This document shows positions 28,753 through 37,892 of a stretch of DNA of 64,000 nucleotides, piece after piece. Position numbers and translations under genes: made by a program. Each line of letters starts with the position of its first letter. The first letter of the stretch is position 1. The DNA is from Desulfoprunum benzoelyticum (lineage in GTDB: Bacteria > Desulfobacterota > Desulfobulbia > Desulfobulbales > Desulfocapsaceae), in NCBI RefSeq assembly GCF_014201505.1, contig NZ_JACHEO010000003.1:62001-126000 (forward strand), in the 5' to 3' direction. Under the pieces are notes generated by a model. It was not told the DNA's origin. It did not search any database and worked only from the letters and a program-made list of their open reading frames with translations.

Positions 28753-29538
28753 ATGATGAAGCAACCGGCGCTCTTCGTCTCACACGGCGCCCCCAATCTG
28801 ATCCTGAAAGACGATGACAACTGCCGCTTCTTCCGGGACCTGGGGCAATCCCTGACCCGACCGGCGGCGATCGTCTGCATCTCCGCCCACTGGGACACCG
28901 ACGAGCCGTTGACCAGTGGTGTCGACCTGCCGCCGACGATTCACGATTTCTCCGGCTTCGAGGCCGAACTGTACGCCACGCGCTATCCCTGCCCGGGGCA
29001 ACCGGCGCTCGCCGCCAGGATCGCCGACAGTCTGGTGGCGGCGGGAATCCTCTGTTTCGTCTCGGAACATCGCGGCATCGACCACGGGGCCTGGGTGCCG
29101 CTGAAACTGATGTTCCCTGCGGCTGACGTTCCGGTCGTCCAGTTATCGATCCAGACCGACCGCGACACCCGCCATCACTACAACCTCGGCCGGGCCCTCG
29201 CCCCGCTGCGCCAGGAAAACATACTGATCATCGGCAGCGGCGGCGCCACCCACAACCTGCGGGAATTCGGGCGCTACCCGATCGATGCCCCGCCGGTCGC
29301 CTATGCCGCGGCCTTCGACGAGTGGCTGGCGGAACGCATCGAACGCAACGCGGTCAACGACCTGCTGGACTACCGGGACCTTGGCCCGGAGGCCCGACGC
29401 AACCATCCCAGCGAAGATCACATCCTGCCGCTCTTCGCCCCGTTAGGCGCCGCCGCTGGGAAAACCGGCGGCCGCAGGATCCAGCACCGGATAGAGTACG
29501 GCATCCTGTCGATGGCCGCCTTCGCCTGGGGACTCTAG
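28753..29538 (+). CDS. LigB/DODA-type extradiol ring-cleavage dioxygenase
   Basis: The 261-residue protein belongs to the class III extradiol dioxygenases. It starts PALFVSHGAPNLIL, with the first metal His; AIVCISAHWDTDEP gives the second; RGIDHGAWVPLKLMFP gives the active-site His; and ENILIIGSGGATHNLREFG gives another. The best-known relatives are YgiD-like 4,5-DOPA dioxygenases. In an anaerobe the true substrate is open. It is read in the same direction as the two small genes before it but is 120 bases away from them. Confidence 0.85.
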   Translation: MMKQPALFVSHGAPNLILKDDDNCRFFRDLGQSLTRPAAIVCISAHWDTDEPLTSGVDLPPTIHDFSGFEAELYATRYPCPGQPALAARIADSLVAAGILCFVSEHRGIDHGAWVPLKLMFPAADVPVVQLSIQTDRDTRHHYNLGRALAPLRQENILIIGSGGATHNLREFGRYPIDAPPVAYAAAFDEWLAERIERNAVNDLLDYRDLGPEARRNHPSEDHILPLFAPLGAAAGKTGGRRIQHRIEYGILSMAAFAWGL

Positions 29539-29601
29539 CGCTCCCCCCTTCACAGCGGCCGGGGCGGTATTCCCCCGTTGATCCCGCAATGATGCCGCGA
29601 C

Positions 29602-30909
29602 TCAGGAATGATCGTCCTGAGCGGGCCGGGAGGGCAGCATCTTCCTCCCCGCAATCAGATACCCGAAGACCGAGGTCAGGATCAGGTAGCCGAAAAGGTG
29701 GGCGCTTTTGGTCTTGAGGATGAAGGCGATGGTGATGATCATCAACGCGCTTACCAGGAAAAACAACGGCTTGGGTATCTGTTTGAGGATCACCCGGCCG
29801 AAATGGGCAAAGCGCACATGGCTGACCATCAACCCGACCGAGACAGCGGCGATGCCCCACAGAACGACCGGCGGGGCGACCAGGGCGGCGCCGAGAACGA
29901 TCAGCGCCCCGGCCGGGCTGGGCAGACCGTTGAACACGCCCTCGGGCAGATCGGTCCGCTTCTTGTCGACGGTGACGAACCGCACCAGGCGGTAGGCGAC
30001 GCCGACAAAGAACAGCGTCCCGAACAACCAGGCATAGTCGCCGCCGGATTTGAAGATGATATAGGCGGGAGAGAGGCCGAAACTGGTGAAGTCGGCGATA
30101 TCGTCAAGGTACGGTCCGTATTTGGTGCCGCCGTGCTTGACCGCCATCCGGCCGTCGAAGAGGTCGAACAACTGGCCGAGGACAATGGCGAAGATCGCCC
30201 AGGCGAAACGCCGGTCGTAAGTCAGGATCAGGCTGGCGAGGCCGCAGAAGAAATTCAGCGTCGACAGGATATCGGCGTAGAGCCGGTTGGGAATGAATTT
30301 GAAAACGATCGACGCCGCCGACAGGGTGATGCAGGCAATCAGCACCTCGTTGCCGATATTGACGAAGCCGGGGTTGCTGTCGAGCAGGGCGCAGTAGATG
30401 ACGAGGGCGAAACAGATGATGGCCTTGATCTTGCCGAAATTGTTGGCCGCCACCGAAAAACTGAGATAGGAGAGCAGCTTCCTGGCAAAAAACTGGCCGA
30501 AGAGTTCGACGGCAACCAGCAGCCAGATAAGTTCCGGGGCCATGATCCCGAGGTAGGCGAAGCCGATGAGCGGCGGCAGATAGGTCAGCTTGTCGCACAT
30601 CGGATCGAGAGATTCCCCCCACTTGGTAACGAGGTTCATCCCCCGCGCCACGACTCCGTCGACCCCGTCGAGGATCGCGGCAAAGGTGAAGATGATGATC
30701 GCCGTCGCCTGGAAGGTCGTATGGAAATAAAGGACATAGCCCCCCAGGGCCATCGCCGTCCGCCAGTAGCAGATCGAATTCGGGTGCAGCAGCCAGAGAT
30801 GGGAACGGATGTAGTCCTGCATCGGCTGCCTCTTGATCATCGAGGCAAACCAGTAATAGAAGCCGGTGCCGAGGGCGGCGGCGAAAACGATCACTCCAAG
30901 TCTTTCCAT
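29602..30909 (-). CDS. Protein with two CDP-alcohol phosphatidyltransferase domains
   Basis: The 435-residue integral membrane protein carries two full CDP-alcohol phosphatidyltransferase signatures. The first, near residue 70, reads DGVDGVVARGMNLVTKWG, then ESLDPMCDK. The second, near residue 260, reads DLFDGRMAVKHGGTKYG, then YLDDIADFTSFG; it is like phosphatidylserine synthase, though its usual A-R is A-V-K. Each half has several membrane helices. The known family has one such domain of about 200 residues, so this looks like a fusion that could make two phospholipid head-group reactions in one chain. I start at the ATG at 30909 after GGGAGAAAAA; an earlier in-frame start exists. Confidence 0.8.
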   Translation of the reverse strand: MERLGVIVFAAALGTGFYYWFASMIKRQPMQDYIRSHLWLLHPNSICYWRTAMALGGYVLYFHTTFQATAIIIFTFAAILDGVDGVVARGMNLVTKWGESLDPMCDKLTYLPPLIGFAYLGIMAPELIWLLVAVELFGQFFARKLLSYLSFSVAANNFGKIKAIICFALVIYCALLDSNPGFVNIGNEVLIACITLSAASIVFKFIPNRLYADILSTLNFFCGLASLILTYDRRFAWAIFAIVLGQLFDLFDGRMAVKHGGTKYGPYLDDIADFTSFGLSPAYIIFKSGGDYAWLFGTLFFVGVAYRLVRFVTVDKKRTDLPEGVFNGLPSPAGALIVLGAALVAPPVVLWGIAAVSVGLMVSHVRFAHFGRVILKQIPKPLFFLVSALMIITIAFILKTKSAHLFGYLILTSVFGYLIAGRKMLPSRPAQDDHS

Positions 30910-31250
30910 TTTTTCTCCCGAAAGTGGCGCTGCGCAGCGAGAACAGGTACAGTTGCTCAGGGGAGGGAATCCCCACACGGGTATTTAGCACTTTCATCCT
31001 CAAATGTCCATTCCCGTACATTGCCGTCCGGATATCATTTATTTGATATTTCATGTAAAAAATCATGGAACCGGAATCTGCCCGCAACCGGCGGGCAGCC
31101 GCTGCATCCAATCGCCCAGCAGGTTTTCCATCGGAACGATATGGACATGGATCGGCGGAAGGACTATCATGGAGCCAGGCAGCAACCACCGGCCCGCCCC
31201 TGCCGGCAGGACCGATACGCACCCGGATATCCATTTCCCAGGAGGGTTCC

Positions 31251-31838
31251 ATGACACCTTTTGCCCGTCTCGCCACCATCATCTTCTCCCTCTTTCTTCT
31301 CAGCGGTTGCGGCTACAATGCCCTGCAGATGAAAGAGGAAACCGTCTTCAAGGCGTGGTCCGACATCGAGTCCACTCTGCAGCGCCGCGCCGACCTGATC
31401 CCGAATCTGGTCGAGGTCGTCAAGGGCTACGCCAAGCACGAGCAGGAGACCCTCGAGGCGGTCATCACGGCCCGGGCCAAGGCCACCTCGGTGCAACTGC
31501 CGCCGCAGGCCCTGAGTGATCCGGGGGCGATGCAGCAGTTCCAGGCCGCCCAGGGGGGGCTGACCTCGGCCCTGAGCCGGCTGATGGTCGTCGTCGAACA
31601 GTATCCCGACCTCAAGGCCAACCAGAATTTCCTCGACCTCCAGACCCAGCTCGAGGGCACCGAAAATCGGATCAACGTCGCCCGCCAGCGCTACAACCAG
31701 ACCGTCGAGGATTTCAACGCGGCAATCCGCCGGTTTCCCGAGAGCCTGACCAACAAGATCCTGCTGCACCTGGATCGCAAGGAATACTTCAAGGCCGACG
31801 AAGGGGCCAAGGCCGCACCGCAGGTCAAGTTCAACTGA
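31251..31838 (+). CDS. lemA: LemA family lipoprotein
   Basis: A 195-residue LemA protein. The N-terminus is a lipoprotein signal ([17 protein letters not shown] then SGCGYN), so it is probably anchored by a lipidated Cys. LemA hallmarks follow: [58 protein letters not shown] and [17 protein letters not shown]. LemA proteins are helical and their job is not settled. The ATG follows GGAGGG. It heads a three-gene operon with two TPM-domain proteins, the usual partners of LemA. Confidence 0.93.
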   Translation: MTPFARLATIIFSLFLLSGCGYNALQMKEETVFKAWSDIESTLQRRADLIPNLVEVVKGYAKHEQETLEAVITARAKATSVQLPPQALSDPGAMQQFQAAQGGLTSALSRLMVVVEQYPDLKANQNFLDLQTQLEGTENRINVARQRYNQTVEDFNAAIRRFPESLTNKILLHLDRKEYFKADEGAKAAPQVKFN

Positions 31839-31852
31839 CGGCCTCACCCATC

Positions 31853-32749
31853 ATGACCGCATTTCGCCTCCCGCTCCCGGGAAAAATCCTCCTGACCGTG
31901 CTGCTGGTCTGCCTGCACCTGCCGGCAACACGAGCCCTCGCCCTCGAGATCCCGCCACTCAAGGGGCGGGTCAACGACTACGCGGCGATGCTGGCGCCGG
32001 CCACCGTCGATCAGCTCGAAAGATCCCTCACCGCCTTCGAGCAGGAACAATCGACCCAGATCGTCGTCCTGACCGTGGCCTCGCTCGAAGGCGACAGTCT
32101 CGAAGATTTCTCGCTGCGGGTCGCCGAGACCTGGAAGATCGGCCGGCAGGGCCTGGACAACGGCGCCCTGCTGCTGGTCGCCCGCGACGACCGCAAGATC
32201 CGGATCGAAGTCGGCTACGGCCTCGAGGGCCGACTGACCGACCTGACCGCCGGCCGGATCATCCGCGATGTCATCACGCCCCAATTCCGCAACGGCAGCT
32301 TCGACCAGGGGGTCATCAACGGGGTGTCCGTCATGATGGCGGCCGTCAAGGGCGAATTCTCGGCCGAACAGATCGCGGCCCAGCGCGGTGACGGCCAGGT
32401 CGACTTCGGCAGCCTCGTCGGGCCTTTTCTGATCGGACTGTTTTTCATCAGCCGGCTTGTCGGCAGGAACAAGATGGTGACCGCCTCCCTCGGCGGCATC
32501 GCCGCTCCCACCCTCGGCTTTCTCGCCTTCGGCGGCCGCTGGCTGACGCTCCTCGCCCTGGTCCCAATCGGTTTCGTCGCCGGTTTCCTGATTGCCGCGA
32601 TCGCCGGTGCAACCACCTCGACCCGGTCGGGGCGGGGAACCTGGAGCGGCGGCGGTTTCGGTGGTGCCTCGGGCGGATTCGGCGGCGGCGGTGGCTTCAG
32701 TGGGGGCGGCGGCGGTTTCGGAGGCGGCGGCGCCTCGGGAGGATGGTAG
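31853..32749 (+). CDS. TPM-domain protein (YgcG family)
   Basis: The 298-residue protein starts with a signal peptide (ILLTVLLVCLHLPATRALA) and a TPM (phosphatase-like) domain: RVNDYAAMLAPATVDQLE, STQIVVLTVASLEGDS, then NGALLLVARDDRKIRIEVGYGLEG. Two membrane segments follow, and the end is a Gly-Ser-Phe-rich tail (GGGFGGASGGFGG and so on), common in this family. It lies 14 bases after lemA. TPM proteins are linked to membrane quality control, but the reaction is not settled. Confidence 0.9.
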   Translation: MTAFRLPLPGKILLTVLLVCLHLPATRALALEIPPLKGRVNDYAAMLAPATVDQLERSLTAFEQEQSTQIVVLTVASLEGDSLEDFSLRVAETWKIGRQGLDNGALLLVARDDRKIRIEVGYGLEGRLTDLTAGRIIRDVITPQFRNGSFDQGVINGVSVMMAAVKGEFSAEQIAAQRGDGQVDFGSLVGPFLIGLFFISRLVGRNKMVTASLGGIAAPTLGFLAFGGRWLTLLALVPIGFVAGFLIAAIAGATTSTRSGRGTWSGGGFGGASGGFGGGGGFSGGGGGFGGGGASGGW

Positions 32750-32750
32750 A

Positions 32751-33401
32751 ATGCAGACTCTGGCACAGCGGTTTCTGACGGCAGCGGAGCGGCAGCGGAT
32801 CAGCGAGGCCACCCGCCAGGCCGAAGCACTGACCTCGGGCGAGATCGTGCCGATGGTGGTCTCGGCCAGTCATGACTACCCGCTGGCGGCAATCGTCGGG
32901 GCGGTGGTCTTCGCCCTGCCGCCGGCCCTGGCCCTCACCCCCTTCATTGCCGCCCCGCTCTGGCTCGGCCACCAGGACACCTGGATTTTTCTCGCCCTCT
33001 TCTGTCTCTTCGCCCTGCCTGCCCACGCGCTGATCAGACGCACACCGGCGCTGAAGCGATGGTTCCTGAACGCCGACCAGATCGACGAAGAGGTGCGGGA
33101 GGCAGCGGTGACCGCCTTCTTTAACGAGAGACTGTACCGGACCCGACAGGAAAACGGCATCCTGATCTTCATCTCGGTCCTCGAACACCGTGTCTGGGTC
33201 CTTGCCGACAACGGCATCAACAGCCGGATCAGGCCGGAACAGTGGCAGGAGATCGTCGACCACATCACCTCCGGCATCAAGGAGAAACGCCAGGGCGAGG
33301 CAATCGGCGAGGCGATCGCCAGGGTCGGCGAAATCCTCCGCGACCATTTCCCGATCACCGCCGACGACCCCAACGAGCTGCACGACCTGATTATCCGCTG
33401 A
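32751..33401 (+). CDS. Second TPM-domain membrane protein
   Basis: A 216-residue protein starting one base after the previous stop. The TPM domain is split around two membrane segments: TSGEIVPMVVSASHDYPL, then IVGAVVFALPPALALTPF and WIFLALFCLFALPAHALI. Beyond these come RTRQENGILIFISVLEHRV and WVLADNGINSRI, typical of the cytoplasmic half. It completes the lemA operon; no strong terminator is seen before the convergent CMD gene. Confidence 0.9.
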   Translation: MQTLAQRFLTAAERQRISEATRQAEALTSGEIVPMVVSASHDYPLAAIVGAVVFALPPALALTPFIAAPLWLGHQDTWIFLALFCLFALPAHALIRRTPALKRWFLNADQIDEEVREAAVTAFFNERLYRTRQENGILIFISVLEHRVWVLADNGINSRIRPEQWQEIVDHITSGIKEKRQGEAIGEAIARVGEILRDHFPITADDPNELHDLIIR

Positions 33402-33425
33402 TCGCCAGGCGGTGCAGATCCGGGA

Positions 33426-33758
33426 TTATTTAACCTTGGTCGTTTTGTCGACAACCTGCTGGGCCCAGGACATCGCCGCCATGACCTGCGGGAAGCCGAT
33501 CGTCGAGATCAGCAGCAGCAGGGTATGAGAGATCTCCTCCGGGGTCGCCCCCACCTGCAGGGCCCGTCGGGTATGGGAGCATACCGCCCCCTCCGAGTGG
33601 CCGGCCGCCGCCGCCGCAAGCTGGATCAGATGCGAGGTCTTCTCGTCGAGCGGACCGGCCGTGCGCAGGGTTGTGCCAAGGTTTTCGGCGGCAGTGAAGA
33701 TCTCCGGATACTGCTTGTTCATCTTCTTGTAAAACGACGGTTTTCCCTTCTCGGACAT
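33426..33758 (-). CDS. Carboxymuconolactone decarboxylase (AhpD-like) family protein
   Basis: A 110-residue helical CMD-family protein. I start at 33758 (MSEKGKPSFYKKMNKQYPEI) because AGGAGGGAAT lies just before; a longer in-frame start exists. The core is TSHLIQLAAAAAGHSEGAVC followed by SHTRRALQVGATPEEI. The AhpD-like active site is usually CxxC plus His; here only one Cys remains (C-S-H), so disulfide reductase activity is doubtful. It is transcribed after the HerA-like gene. Confidence 0.85.
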   Translation of the reverse strand: MSEKGKPSFYKKMNKQYPEIFTAAENLGTTLRTAGPLDEKTSHLIQLAAAAAGHSEGAVCSHTRRALQVGATPEEISHTLLLLISTIGFPQVMAAMSWAQQVVDKTTKVK

Positions 33759-33824
33759 ATTCCCTCCTGGTAAGTAATTGCGATCACCATGATCGCTATC
33801 GTAGACCGTTGTCATCCCCGGTAT

Positions 33825-36248
33825 TCATGAAGCCGCCGGCATCACCTGTTCCGGCACCATCTGCCACAGCAGTGCCAGGCGGATGTTGAAGAGGTCGCTG
33901 CGCCGCGGCTTGACGGCAAAGGTCTCGACGGTATAGTGCTCCGGGTTGAACGTATCGGCCAGGGCCAGGGCCTTCGCCTCGACCTCGACGCCAAGACCGT
34001 TCAGCTCCTGCTGCAATTGCTGGACCTCGACTTCGGCCCGCTGGACGTCGCCCTTCTCCCTCGCCACCCGCCCGGCACTGCGTATCCCGGTCGCCGCCTT
34101 CGACACCGTCGTCGCCGATACGGCCCTGCGCCCGAGGAAGGCCCCGAGCACCGCCGCCCCGAAGGAGATGACGGTGTCGGCGGTCTTGGCGACGACATCG
34201 GCCTTTTCCCGTTCGACCCGGTTCATGGCCGCGTCGAGCCTGTCCTCGAGCCGTTTCTGCCGCGCCGCATAGCTCTGGCGCAGTTTTTCGACTTCGGCGT
34301 CCTTGCGTTCCCGCAGGAGATCGGCGAGCCGGACCTTGAAATCACCCAGTTGCTCGCCCGGCCGCGACTCCAGTTTCAACGCCGCGACCCGGAACAGCTC
34401 CAGCCTGCTGTTGTGGTAGAGATGATCGGAGAAGGATCGGGCCAGGCCCCCCAGATCCTTGAGCCGGACCACGGTCTCCGGCAGGGGGTAGTAGCGGCTG
34501 TTGGTCGGCGCCTGGAGCGCGCACTGGTCGAGAGGGCAGGGACATTCCTCGGCCGAGGCCCAGTCCGGGGTCGAGAAATTCTCATGAAGGTACAGTCGCA
34601 CCGTCTTTTCCTCGACGATATCGATGTTGCGCGAGCTGTTGTAGAATCGGATCGAGGCGGCGGCCGCCAGCCACGGTTCGAACGCCGGCTGCTCGGTCGC
34701 CAGGTTGTGAAGCAGGTAGAGCTGCTCGATCCCCTGCGCCACCAGCGGCGGATGATCGCTCAGGCCGGCGGATGCGCCCGCCGGAACCGGAGCCGCCACC
34801 ACCGCATTCATCGGCGTTGCCCCCTCCTCGCCGCCGGCCGGCCGCCCCTGCGACAGCCGCTTGATGTCGGCCGCCGACAGCGGGCCGCGGAGGTAACTCA
34901 GGACCCAGCGCGTTTCAAAGAGGAGCGGAACGTCGAGGTGCGCCGAGGTCAGGACGAACTGCCGCCCCTTCATCGCCGACAGCATCCCCTTGACCTGCTG
35001 CCGGTCGAGTTTGCCCTCGCTCGCGCCGACAATGCCGTCGAGTACCCGCTCCTGGTCCTGGCTGGTCTGCAGCCGGCCGACAAACCAGGTGCCGATGTTG
35101 GCCAGCCCCTTGTAGTCGAGGTCGACCGGATTCTGGGTCGACAGCACCACCCCGAGACCGAAGGCCCGGGCCTGCTTCAGCAGCAGCAGCATCGGCCGTT
35201 TCGACGGCGGGTTGGCGGTCGGCGGGAAGTAGCCGAAGATCTCGTCCATGTAGAGCAGGGCCTTGAGCGACGAGGTCCCCGACTGCCGCCGCATCCAGCC
35301 GATAATCTGGTTCAGCAGAGTCGTGACGAAGAACATCCGCTCGCTGTCGCTGAGGTGGGAGATCGAAAAAATCGCCGTCCGCGGCCGGCCGTCGTCGCCG
35401 TAGAGGATCCTCTGGATGTCGAGCGGCACCCCCTGGAGCCAGGCGGCGAAGGTCGGGCTGGCGAGCAGCCCGTTGAGGCTCATCGCCAGGGTCATCCGCT
35501 GGCTCTGGGGATAGAAGGTGTCGAGGGGAAAGACCCCGACCTTGGTGAAGGGCGGATTGACGATGTTGCCGATCAGGCTCTCGAGGGTCAGGCTTTCTCC
35601 CTGGCGCCAGAAATGGATGAGGATCGAGCTGAGAAGGATATGCTCCCGGCTCTGCAGAGGATCGCCCTCGACCCCGATCAGGGCGAGCAGACTGGTGGTG
35701 GTCGAATTGACCAGGGCGTTGAAGGTGTCGGTGTCGCCCACGACCTCGGCGGCCGGGGCCTGGAAACTGCTGAGCACCGACACCGGCACACCGTTGCCGC
35801 TGCCCGGGGTGTAGATGGTCATCGTCGTCGCCGCCAGCATCGCGGCGATCCGCTCCCGGCCCTGACCCCAGCCCTGCAGCCCCTCCTGCCATTCCCTGGC
35901 GGTCTTGTCGGCATAGGCCTCGACCGTCATCTCCTTGCGCGCGGCGTCGGCGGGGTCGATCCAGGGCAGGAAATCCTCCGGCCGCAGTTCCGGAAAGGCC
36001 AGCAGGAGATTGCCCATATCCCCCTTGGGATCGATGATGATGGAGGGGATGTTGTCGAGAATCGCCTCCTCGATCAGACCGATGCCGAGACCGGTCTTGC
36101 CGCTGCCGGTCATACCGATGATCGCGGCATGAGTGGTGAAATCCTTGCTCTTGAACAGAAGGGGCGGTTGGGCGGGGGGCTGGCCGGCACCATCGAGCTG
36201 ACGCCCGAGATAGAACAGGCCGAGTTTTTCGTAAAGTTGGGGATCCAA
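33825..36248 (-). CDS. HerA-like ATPase (DUF87 / helicase HerA-like)
   Basis: An 807-residue P-loop ATPase. The Walker A lies in FTTHAAIIGMTGSGKTG, the Walker B in KALLYMDEIFGYFPP, and VVLSTQNPVDLDYKGLAN carries the sensor region of the FtsK/HerA group. The N-terminus SIIIDPKGDMGNLLL and the C-terminal half with a coiled-coil and Gly-Ala-rich membrane-like stretch (TVISFGAAVLGAFLG) fit the family described as bacterial HerA-like or DUF87 proteins. The start is a TTG after AAGGAGAATCGCC. The family may act in DNA translocation or defence, but no NurA partner is next to it, so the role is open. Confidence 0.82.
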   Translation of the reverse strand: MDPQLYEKLGLFYLGRQLDGAGQPPAQPPLLFKSKDFTTHAAIIGMTGSGKTGLGIGLIEEAILDNIPSIIIDPKGDMGNLLLAFPELRPEDFLPWIDPADAARKEMTVEAYADKTAREWQEGLQGWGQGRERIAAMLAATTMTIYTPGSGNGVPVSVLSSFQAPAAEVVGDTDTFNALVNSTTTSLLALIGVEGDPLQSREHILLSSILIHFWRQGESLTLESLIGNIVNPPFTKVGVFPLDTFYPQSQRMTLAMSLNGLLASPTFAAWLQGVPLDIQRILYGDDGRPRTAIFSISHLSDSERMFFVTTLLNQIIGWMRRQSGTSSLKALLYMDEIFGYFPPTANPPSKRPMLLLLKQARAFGLGVVLSTQNPVDLDYKGLANIGTWFVGRLQTSQDQERVLDGIVGASEGKLDRQQVKGMLSAMKGRQFVLTSAHLDVPLLFETRWVLSYLRGPLSAADIKRLSQGRPAGGEEGATPMNAVVAAPVPAGASAGLSDHPPLVAQGIEQLYLLHNLATEQPAFEPWLAAAASIRFYNSSRNIDIVEEKTVRLYLHENFSTPDWASAEECPCPLDQCALQAPTNSRYYPLPETVVRLKDLGGLARSFSDHLYHNSRLELFRVAALKLESRPGEQLGDFKVRLADLLRERKDAEVEKLRQSYAARQKRLEDRLDAAMNRVEREKADVVAKTADTVISFGAAVLGAFLGRRAVSATTVSKAATGIRSAGRVAREKGDVQRAEVEVQQLQQELNGLGVEVEAKALALADTFNPEHYTVETFAVKPRRSDLFNIRLALLWQMVPEQVMPAAS

Positions 36249-36346
36249 GGCGATTCTCCTTCATTTTCTGCCGGTCGGCAGGCATCCCGGATGCGGATAC
36301 ACCCCTCATTCAGGCGGCATCGGACGAGCCCGGGTCAGCATTACAT

Positions 36347-36375
36347 TTGCCCTGAGCGGCATTCGTGAATATAAT
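36347..36375 (+). promoter_or_regulatory. Putative promoter of the nqr operon
   Basis: TTGCCC (36347-36352) and a perfect TATAAT (36370-36375) are 17 bases apart, about 130 bases before the nqrA ATG. The leader between holds a short hairpin around 36460 (GCCCC...CGGGGC with a T-rich loop). Confidence 0.4.
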
Positions 36376-36502
36376 AGCAGCAATCTGATGTGAAAACTAT
36401 GATATACGATTTGCCTCCCTATTCTCAAGCAGGCTTTCAGGAATACCTGCGCCCCTTCCGTTTTTTTCGGGGCCAGAAAAACCGACAGGGATACACCCGC
36501 AT

Positions 36503-37849
36503 ATGAACCATATCCGCATCAAAAAAGGATTGGACATCCCGATATCCGGGGGACCGGTGCAGAACGTCAGGCCGGGGCGGGATGTCGGCCGCGTCGCCCT
36601 GCTCGGTAACGACAGTTTCGGCATCCGCCCGTCGTTGGCCGTCGGCGAGGGCGACCGGGTCAAGGTCGGCCAGGCGCTGTTCACCGACAAGAACAACCCC
36701 GAGGTCGTCTACACCTCACCCGGCTGCGGCACCGTCGTCGAGATCAACCGCGGGGCCAAGCGGCGCTTCCAGTCGCTGGTGATCGCCGTTGACGGCGACG
36801 ACGACATCGCCTTCCTCGACCACCCCGGGGACGACCCGCAGACCCTGACGGCGGCGGCGGTGCAGGCGACGCTGATCGCCTCCGGCCTGTGGACCAGCCT
36901 GCGCACCCGGCCCTTCGGCCGGATCCCGGCCGTTGCCGCGCCCCCGGCCTCGTTGTTCGTCACCGCCATCGACACCGAGCCGCTGGCGGCCGACCCGCTG
37001 GTGATCATCGCCCTCGCCGCCGCTGACTTCCGCCGCGGCCTGCAGATCCTGCGCCGCCTGGCCGCCTGCCCGATCCACCTCTGCAGCGCGCAGCCAATCG
37101 ACGGGATCGACGATATCGACGACCTCCACTCGTGGCTCTTTTCCGGCCCCCACCCCGCCGGTCTGGCCTCCACCCACATCCATTTCATCGATCCGGTCCA
37201 CGAGCACAAGACCGTCTGGCAGATCGGCTACCAGGACGTCATCGCCATCGGCCACCTGTTCCGGACCGGCCGCCTGCAGACCGAGCGGATCATCGCCCTC
37301 GCCGGCCCGGCGATCAGCAAGCCCGGCCTCGTCACCACCCGGATCGGCGCCTCGATCACCGAACTGTGCCGGGACGAGACCGGCGACGCCCCCTGCCGCC
37401 TGATCTCCGGCTCGGTCCTGAGCGGACGGGCGATGGCCGCCCCCGTCGATTTTCTCGGCCGCTACCACAACCAGGTCTCGGCGGTACGGGAGGACAGCGG
37501 CCGCAGTCTGTTCAACTGGCTGATGCCGGGCCGCGACCGTTTCTCGCTCAAACCGGTCTTCCTCTCCGCCTTGCTGGGCCGAAAACCGCTGCCGATGATC
37601 ACCGCCACCTGGGGCGGCCGGCGGGCGATCTTTCCGATCGGCAGCTATGAACAGGTCATGCCGCTCGATATCATCGCCACCTCGCTGCTCAGAAGCATCG
37701 CCGTCCAGGACAGTGAAAAGGCCCAGGAACTCGGCTGTCTCGAGCTGATCGAGGAGGATCTGGCCCTCTGCAGTTTCGTCTGTCCCGGCAAGAACGATTT
37801 CGGACCGATGCTGCGGCAATTGCTGACAACCATCGAAAGCGGGGGCTGA
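36503..37849 (+). CDS. nqrA: Na+-translocating NADH:quinone reductase subunit A
   Basis: NqrA is the cytoplasmic quinone-side subunit of Na+-NQR, which pumps sodium while passing electrons from NADH to quinone. The 448-residue length is standard. It begins IRIKKGLDIPISGGP and contains DVGRVALLGNDSFGIRPSL, then VKVGQALFTDKNNPEVVYTS and PGCGTVVEINRGAKR, all typical. The C-terminus has LGCLELIEEDLALCSFVCPGK, with paired Cys residues. The ATG has only a weak ribosome-binding site (CAGGGA). It leads nqrABCDEF and nqrM. Confidence 0.96.
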   Translation: MNHIRIKKGLDIPISGGPVQNVRPGRDVGRVALLGNDSFGIRPSLAVGEGDRVKVGQALFTDKNNPEVVYTSPGCGTVVEINRGAKRRFQSLVIAVDGDDDIAFLDHPGDDPQTLTAAAVQATLIASGLWTSLRTRPFGRIPAVAAPPASLFVTAIDTEPLAADPLVIIALAAADFRRGLQILRRLAACPIHLCSAQPIDGIDDIDDLHSWLFSGPHPAGLASTHIHFIDPVHEHKTVWQIGYQDVIAIGHLFRTGRLQTERIIALAGPAISKPGLVTTRIGASITELCRDETGDAPCRLISGSVLSGRAMAAPVDFLGRYHNQVSAVREDSGRSLFNWLMPGRDRFSLKPVFLSALLGRKPLPMITATWGGRRAIFPIGSYEQVMPLDIIATSLLRSIAVQDSEKAQELGCLELIEEDLALCSFVCPGKNDFGPMLRQLLTTIESGG

Positions 37850-37892
37850 TTCCCCGGCAATAAAGGAACCACCACCCGCTGGACGACAATCT

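Noticed and set aside
28753-29538. Assigning the LigB-type protein to aromatic degradation
   Set aside because: No ring-cleavage pathway genes are adjacent, and the YgiD-like subgroup acts on other substrates; only the family is supported.
36450-36480. A hairpin in the nqr leader as a riboswitch or attenuator
   Set aside because: Only a small GC stem with a T-rich loop is visible; no known riboswitch core is present and it is too close to chance.
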